A stretch of 19,147 nt of DNA. Source: Acidobacteriota bacterium. Its GTDB lineage: Bacteria; Acidobacteriota; Terriglobia; Terriglobales; Acidobacteriaceae. This document shows positions 14,861 through 19,147 of the stretch, piece by piece. The notes under the pieces are model-generated. The model saw only the letters and a list, made by a program, of their open reading frames with translations. It made no database searches and had not been told where the DNA came from. The DNA lies in NCBI GenBank assembly GCA_021809235.1, contig JAKBAG010000028.1, positions 1 through 19,147 of the forward strand. The letters are read 5' to 3'. Position numbers and translations under genes: made by a program. Positions within the stretch are counted from its first letter, which is position 1; each line of letters begins with the position of its first letter.

Positions 14861-16261
14861 ATGGCTCCCATGCTGAACTTTCCATCGACGACCCAGGCCT
14901 CGGGGATTCCCCGACGCGAAATCCTGGCCGCGCTCTCCCATGCGCTGGATCTCACCGAGGGTGCTGTGCCCGGCCATGCTCAGCGCGTCTGCCTCTACTC
15001 GATGCAGATGGCTGAAGTAATTCAGCTTTGCCCTTACGAGCGGTCCAGCCTGTACTACGCAGCCCTGCTCAAGGATGTGGGCTGCAGCAGCAATGCCGGG
15101 CGCATGTGTCTGCTGATCGGTGGCGACGATCGGATGATGAAGCACGACGTCAAGTTTCTGGACTGGACGCGCCCTTCGCTGGCAGCCGTTACCGCCCTGT
15201 GGCGGCGCGCCATGCCCCATGCCTCCGCTGCCCAACGCGCCGCACGCATTCTCAAACTCGCGTTGGAGCAGCACACCAACAACCGCACGATGATCGAGCT
15301 GCGCTGTGACCGCGGGGCCTCCATCGCGCGGCGCATCGGGCTTCCGGAGATGGCCGCCGAGGCCATTCACCGGCTCGACGAGCACTGGGACGGCAGCGGC
15401 TATCCGGGACGACTGCGTGGCAATGCCATTCCGCTTCTCTCCCGCATCCTTACCGTTGCCCAGCATCTGGACGTCTTCGCCTCAGAAACCGGTCCAGGCA
15501 TGGGACTCGATGAGGCTGTCCGCGAGATGCGCGCCCGCAGCCGTCGCTGGTTCGATCCCGAGCTGGTGCGCGTCGTCGAGCATCTTCATCGCAGTGGAAG
15601 GCTTGCCGACATTGGCGACATCCAGAATCTGCATCAGGCTGTACAGGATCAGGAGCCGGAATCGGAATCCGCACTCTCCGATGCCGACGTGGACTCCATC
15701 TGCCAGGCCTTCGCGGAGGTGGTCGATGCCAAGTCCTCCTTCACCTACAGCCACTCCATGGGTGTCACGGATGCAGCCGTCGGCATTGCGCGTCAGCTCG
15801 GTTTTGGCCCCAGCCGTATCCAGCGCATCTATCGCGCAGCCCTGCTGCACGACCTCGGCAAGCTCAGTGTGCCCAACTCCATTCTGGACAAGCCAGGTCG
15901 GCTCACTCCGGACGAGTTTGCCGTCGTGCAGCACCACTCGCGACTCTCGCAGGAGATTCTCAGCCGCATTGAACGCTTTGCGGACATTGCCCGCATCGCC
16001 GGCCAGCATCACGAAAAGCTCGACGGCAGCGGCTATCCCGACAGCCTGACCGCGTCTCAACTCTCCCTCGACTCCCGCCTGCTTACCGTGGCGGACATCT
16101 ATGGAGCACTCACCGAAGTGCGCCCCTATCGCGAAGCCCTGCCGGAGGAGAAGGTCTTTTCCATCCTCCGCAGCGAGGTGCCCCTCAAGCTGGATGGCGA
16201 CTGCGTGGAAGCTCTCGAACGGGCTGTGCAAACCGGCACGCCGTTGGCTCTGGCACAATAG
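14861..16261 (+). CDS. Tandem HD-GYP domain protein (cyclic-di-GMP phosphodiesterase-like)
   Basis: A 466-residue soluble protein with two HD-GYP modules and no membrane segment or receiver domain. The C-terminal module (about 275-460) looks intact: HSMGV (298-302), HD at 330-331 in LLHDLGKLSVPNSILDKPG, HH (358-359), HHEKLDGSGYP (383-393) and TVADIYGALTEVRPYR. The N-terminal module (about 18-245) keeps the fold and HRLDEHWDGSGYP (170-182), but the HD pair is Lys71-Asp72 (LLKDVGCSS), which removes a metal ligand. It therefore probably senses or dimerises while the second hydrolyses cyclic-di-GMP. The start at ATG 14861 follows GAGG (14852-14855). It lies upstream of the YceH-like gene by seven bases, so the two are likely co-transcribed. 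The second domain could also act on other cyclic dinucleotides. Confidence 0.88.
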   Translation: MAPMLNFPSTTQASGIPRREILAALSHALDLTEGAVPGHAQRVCLYSMQMAEVIQLCPYERSSLYYAALLKDVGCSSNAGRMCLLIGGDDRMMKHDVKFLDWTRPSLAAVTALWRRAMPHASAAQRAARILKLALEQHTNNRTMIELRCDRGASIARRIGLPEMAAEAIHRLDEHWDGSGYPGRLRGNAIPLLSRILTVAQHLDVFASETGPGMGLDEAVREMRARSRRWFDPELVRVVEHLHRSGRLADIGDIQNLHQAVQDQEPESESALSDADVDSICQAFAEVVDAKSSFTYSHSMGVTDAAVGIARQLGFGPSRIQRIYRAALLHDLGKLSVPNSILDKPGRLTPDEFAVVQHHSRLSQEILSRIERFADIARIAGQHHEKLDGSGYPDSLTASQLSLDSRLLTVADIYGALTEVRPYREALPEEKVFSILRSEVPLKLDGDCVEALERAVQTGTPLALAQ

Positions 16262-16268
16262 AACTCGC

Positions 16269-17021
16269 ATGCTACGCCAGCTACCCAACCTGTCTCAACC
16301 GGCCGTGCGCGTCCTCGGCGCTATGCTCGAAAAAGAATCCACCACACCGGAGTACTATCCGCTCACGGTGAACGCGCTGGTCAGCGCCTGCAATCAGAAA
16401 AGCAACCGCGAGCCGATCCTGTCTCTTGATGAGGACACCGTCCGCGCTGCCCTGCACGAGCTTTCTGCAGCGCGACTTGCCCAGGAGTCCCACGACTCCG
16501 GCCGCGTGCCCCGCTTTGAACACACTCTGCAGGAGGCGCTCAACCTCACGCGCGCAGAGTCTGCCGTGCTCTGCACCCTGCTGCTGCGCGGCCCGCAGAC
16601 GCCAGGCGAGCTACGCAGCCGTACAGAGCGCAGTTTTGCCTTTCAGGAGGTCTCCGACGTGCTGGCCGTGCTGCAGCGGCTCATGATGCACGAACCCACT
16701 CTGGTGCGCGTGCTGCCGCGCCAGCCCGGCGCCCGCGAGGTTCGCTACACACATCTGTTTGCGGAGCCGGAGGCGGAAACGCTGCCGCTTGCGCCCAATG
16801 ACTCCAGCTGGTTTGCACCGCCGCCAGCCATTGCTGCACGAGAAGAGTCTTTGGATCTGGAGCAGCCTCCGATCGAGGAAGCTCCCTCCGTTGTTGAGAC
16901 GGAACCAGCCGATCTGGCCGAGCGCGTCGTGCAGTTGGAGGCCGAAGTCGCCGTGCTCACGCGCGAGATGCTCGAGTTGCGCCGCATGGTCGAGCAACTC
17001 GCTCGTAAGGCGGGCCGCTGA
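16269..17021 (+). CDS. YceH/DUF480 family protein
   Basis: A 250-residue protein of the UPF0502/DUF480 family (E. coli YceH), built of paired winged-helix domains of unknown function. Family landmarks are RVLGAMLEKESTTPEYYPLTVNALVSACNQKSNREP (14-49), LTRAESAVLCTLLLRGPQTPGELRSRTERSF, and PREPG-like RQPGAREVRYTHLF. The C-terminal 65 residues are a Pro/Glu-rich linker followed by a short coiled coil (LAERVVQLEAEVAVLTREM), as in other members. The start at ATG 16269 is supported by alignment of the N-terminal motif with family members. No Shine-Dalgarno is visible, so translation is probably coupled to the HD-GYP gene that stops seven bases before. The frame is open upstream, but that part overlaps HD-GYP. 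Function is unknown; regulation through DNA or protein binding is a guess from the fold. Confidence 0.88.
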   Translation: MLRQLPNLSQPAVRVLGAMLEKESTTPEYYPLTVNALVSACNQKSNREPILSLDEDTVRAALHELSAARLAQESHDSGRVPRFEHTLQEALNLTRAESAVLCTLLLRGPQTPGELRSRTERSFAFQEVSDVLAVLQRLMMHEPTLVRVLPRQPGAREVRYTHLFAEPEAETLPLAPNDSSWFAPPPAIAAREESLDLEQPPIEEAPSVVETEPADLAERVVQLEAEVAVLTREMLELRRMVEQLARKAGR

Positions 17022-17045
17022 GACAGCCCACGCTCGATCGAGTCC

Positions 17046-18995
17046 TCATCTCCGGTTGCTTCCATCCTGTTCCAGCAGACGGAATCGTTGCACCAGTTCG
17101 TTCAGCTGACTGGCGGTGTTCTGCATCTTGTGGCTGGCATCCACCACCTGACTTGATCCGCTGGCAGCCTGCTGCATGGACGCAGCCACCGTCTGCATTC
17201 CATCGCGCAGGTGCAGAAACTCTTTTACCTCGCGTTCAGCCGCTCGTGCAATCGTATCCACGCGATGATTCACCTCGGCGGCCAGCTGCACGATCTTCTC
17301 CAGAGAATCTCCTGCCTGCGCTGCAAGTTCCACTCCATGCCCGGCCCGCTGACGCACACCGTCTATGTCTGCCTGCGTTCTCGCAGCTTCAGCATTGATC
17401 TCCTGCACAATCGCAGCTACCTGCTGGGTTGCCTCCGCCGTACGTTCAGCCAACCGACGTACCTCACCGGCCACGATCGCGAATCCTCGTCCCTGTTCCC
17501 CGGCATGCGCCGCTTCAATCGAGGCATTCAAGGCCAGCAGGTTCGTGCTATTGGCAATATCGCGAATCGTATCCACAATGGCATGAATCTGCGCCGTCTT
17601 TGCGTGCAGTGCCTCCACGCGCTGCGCACTGGCTTCCGTCTCGCTGGCAATCGACTCTATTTCCTCTACCACGGCAGTCACCCTCTGCCCGCCGGTCTGT
17701 GCCGCCTGCGCTGCGGAATGCGCCAGCTCCGCCGCCTCACTCGTATGCCGCGAGATGCCCTCAATGCTCGATGCAGAGGTGGCAATCACGGTCACCGATT
17801 CGTCCATCCGCTTCTGCTGTTCCAGAATCGAAGCCCCGCTGGCGACTGCAATCGTCTGGATTGCATTCGACCGTTCGTGCGTTTCCTCGGAACTACCGCG
17901 CACCTCCAGCAGCAGTTGTCGCAGCTTCAGCACAAAGCCGTTGAATCCCTGTGCCAGTCGGCCAATCTCATCCTGTCGCGTTTCGTCCAGCAACGTGTTC
18001 AGATCAGCATCCCGCAGCTTGCCTGCAATATCCAGTACCGGTGCCACCACCAGCCGCTGCAGCAGAAGATACTGCACGCTGAGCGACAGGCCAAGCAGCA
18101 GACAAACAGCCAGCAGCAGCTTCAGCGTTACACTGGCCACATCCCTCCAGATATCCGCCATCGGATATGCCGCCAGCAGGGTATATCCCCATCGCGGATA
18201 GATCTGCCTTTCCACCACCCAGCCGCTGGCTCGGCCCTGCGCCACGGCTTGCATCTGCGCATCGGAAACATCGTTGCCATGGAAGACCACCCTGCCGTCC
18301 GCCTTCATCAGCGCCAGAAATCCGTGATCCAGCACGCGTGTCTCGCGAATGCTTTCCCCCAATGACGTCAGGCTGTCCAGCCGATAGCCTGTATACCAGA
18401 TGCCGACCACCGCGCCGCTGGCATCCCGTATCGGTTCGTAATTCGTCAGGTAGGGTACGCTCAGAATATCCACCACCCCGGTGAATCCCTGCCCCTGCTG
18501 TATGGCGGCATAAGCCTTGCTCTGGTGTGCCAGCACTGTACCCACGGCACGGGTTCCATCCGGCTTCATTACGTTGGTGGAAACGCGCAGATAATCCTCT
18601 CCCGTACGCACGAAGAGCGTTGCCGTTCCTCCAGCCAGTCTGCGTACCGAGTCCACAAGAGCAAAATTCATCGACTGCGACACCACGCCCAGATGCAGAT
18701 CCGGCACAGTCTTCCCCGCCACCTCGGCCGTACCCTCAATCCGTGGAACGCCCGTACGCATCCCCTGATCCTGCAGCACGCGCATACCCGTATGCACGGC
18801 ATCGGTCGTCATCGCGTCGATATTGTCCAGCCGTCGAACTAATGACTGCCTTTGATCCTCAATCTGCTGCTGTGCCAACTTCAGATCGTGATCGCGCGTC
18901 ACCCACCACCCGATTCCTCCAAACAGTACTCCCACCGCACTCACAGCAGTGCCTGTCACCAGCAGGAAGCGAAGACCAAGGGACAGAGCTTTCAT
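17046..18995 (-). CDS. Methyl-accepting chemotaxis protein with Cache sensor
   Basis: A 649-residue membrane chemoreceptor. TM1 is at about 8-31. The periplasmic sensor (about 35-285) has the Cache_3-Cache_2 look (TLFVRTGEDYLRVSTNV, then VDILSVPYLTNYEPIRD and VVGIWYTGY). TM2 is at about 289-314, HAMP at about 315-368, and then comes a long signalling helix pair. The conserved CheA/CheW-binding tip is DIANSTNLLALNASIEAAHA to GRGFAIVAGEVRRLAERT (479-519). The C-terminus lacks a CheR-binding NWETF-type pentapeptide. The start at ATG 18995 has GAGG nine bases upstream. It converges on the YceH-like gene and is not next to other chemotaxis genes in the window, so it is an orphan receptor here. Cache_3-Cache_2 sensors commonly bind small organic acids or amino acids; the ligand is not predictable from sequence. 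Confidence 0.93.
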   Translation of the reverse strand: MKALSLGLRFLLVTGTAVSAVGVLFGGIGWWVTRDHDLKLAQQQIEDQRQSLVRRLDNIDAMTTDAVHTGMRVLQDQGMRTGVPRIEGTAEVAGKTVPDLHLGVVSQSMNFALVDSVRRLAGGTATLFVRTGEDYLRVSTNVMKPDGTRAVGTVLAHQSKAYAAIQQGQGFTGVVDILSVPYLTNYEPIRDASGAVVGIWYTGYRLDSLTSLGESIRETRVLDHGFLALMKADGRVVFHGNDVSDAQMQAVAQGRASGWVVERQIYPRWGYTLLAAYPMADIWRDVASVTLKLLLAVCLLLGLSLSVQYLLLQRLVVAPVLDIAGKLRDADLNTLLDETRQDEIGRLAQGFNGFVLKLRQLLLEVRGSSEETHERSNAIQTIAVASGASILEQQKRMDESVTVIATSASSIEGISRHTSEAAELAHSAAQAAQTGGQRVTAVVEEIESIASETEASAQRVEALHAKTAQIHAIVDTIRDIANSTNLLALNASIEAAHAGEQGRGFAIVAGEVRRLAERTAEATQQVAAIVQEINAEAARTQADIDGVRQRAGHGVELAAQAGDSLEKIVQLAAEVNHRVDTIARAAEREVKEFLHLRDGMQTVAASMQQAASGSSQVVDASHKMQNTASQLNELVQRFRLLEQDGSNRR

Positions 18996-19043
18996 CCGGA
19001 CTTACCTCAGCAGAATCTCAAATGGAAACAACCCGTACTCCTC

Positions 19044-19051
19044 CTATCGGC
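19044..19051 (-). promoter_or_regulatory. Sigma28-like -10 box upstream of the chemoreceptor gene
   Basis: GCCGATAG on the minus strand (19051-19044) lies 48 bases before the chemoreceptor ATG and is the same octamer seen before the HD-GYP gene. The -35 position reads TGTTGTGA, not TAAAGTTT. The rest of 18996-19147 shows no gene that can be supported. Confidence 0.3.
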
Positions 19052-19147
19052 CGCTTTCCGCATCACAACAATGAAAATCTGCCGGGAAATGTCTAATTCA
19101 AGGCCTGCGCCCAGTCTCCGGCATCCTCCGGGCTTGCCGAGCGATGG

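Noticed and set aside
17033..17042. Palindrome CTCGATCGAG between convergent genes as a terminator
   Set aside because: It has no loop and no T-run, so it cannot act as an intrinsic terminator.

Overview
The window looks like chromosomal DNA from a GC-rich Acidobacteriota soil bacterium, most likely of the Terriglobales (Granulicella/Terriglobus/Acidobacterium relatives). The best clue is a small cupin whose residues and numbering match, from memory, the manganese hydroxynitrile lyase of Granulicella tundricola. The tightly packed high-GC genes and the Tat-exported glycosidase fit this. No database could be searched, so the assignment is an inference.

Left edge (1-3084, + strand): the C-terminal part of a GMC-type FAD oxidoreductase, an internally shortened acyltransferase-3 membrane protein read from a TTG codon, and an aldo/keto reductase. 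These look like the tail of a glycan-modification cluster that begins outside the window.

L-fucose block (3110-10198): a Tat-exported GH29 alpha-L-fucosidase (-) and a LacI-type regulator (-) are followed by a divergent operon (+). The operon holds a zinc alcohol dehydrogenase, a FucP-type fucose/H+ symporter, an RbsD/FucU mutarotase and an SDR closely resembling bacterial NAD-dependent L-fucose dehydrogenase. Together they would release fucose from glycans, import it, interconvert its anomers and oxidise it to the lactone or acid. No isomerase/kinase/aldolase (FucI/K/A) is present, and the lactonase, dehydratase and final cleavage enzyme of the oxidative route are not in this window. Half-sites of the form GTYAACG recur at both promoters and may be the regulator's operators.

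Middle (10211-12733, - strand): a RecQ helicase with zinc and HRDC regions, then a tRNA-Gly(GCC)/tRNA-Cys(GCA) pair served by a near-consensus sigma70 promoter.

Right part (12796-19147): an OprB-type carbohydrate porin sits directly behind the hydroxynitrile-lyase-like cupin in a two-gene operon (-). Divergent from it is a tandem HD-GYP protein, whose first domain has lost the HD histidine, followed 7 nt later by a YceH/DUF480 protein (+). A Cache-domain methyl-accepting chemotaxis protein (-) ends the annotated part. The HD-GYP and chemotaxis genes each carry a GCCGATAG box resembling the sigma28 (FliA) -10 element about 40-50 nt before the start codon, although neither has a good -35. No insertion sequence, CRISPR array, phage gene or rRNA was seen.
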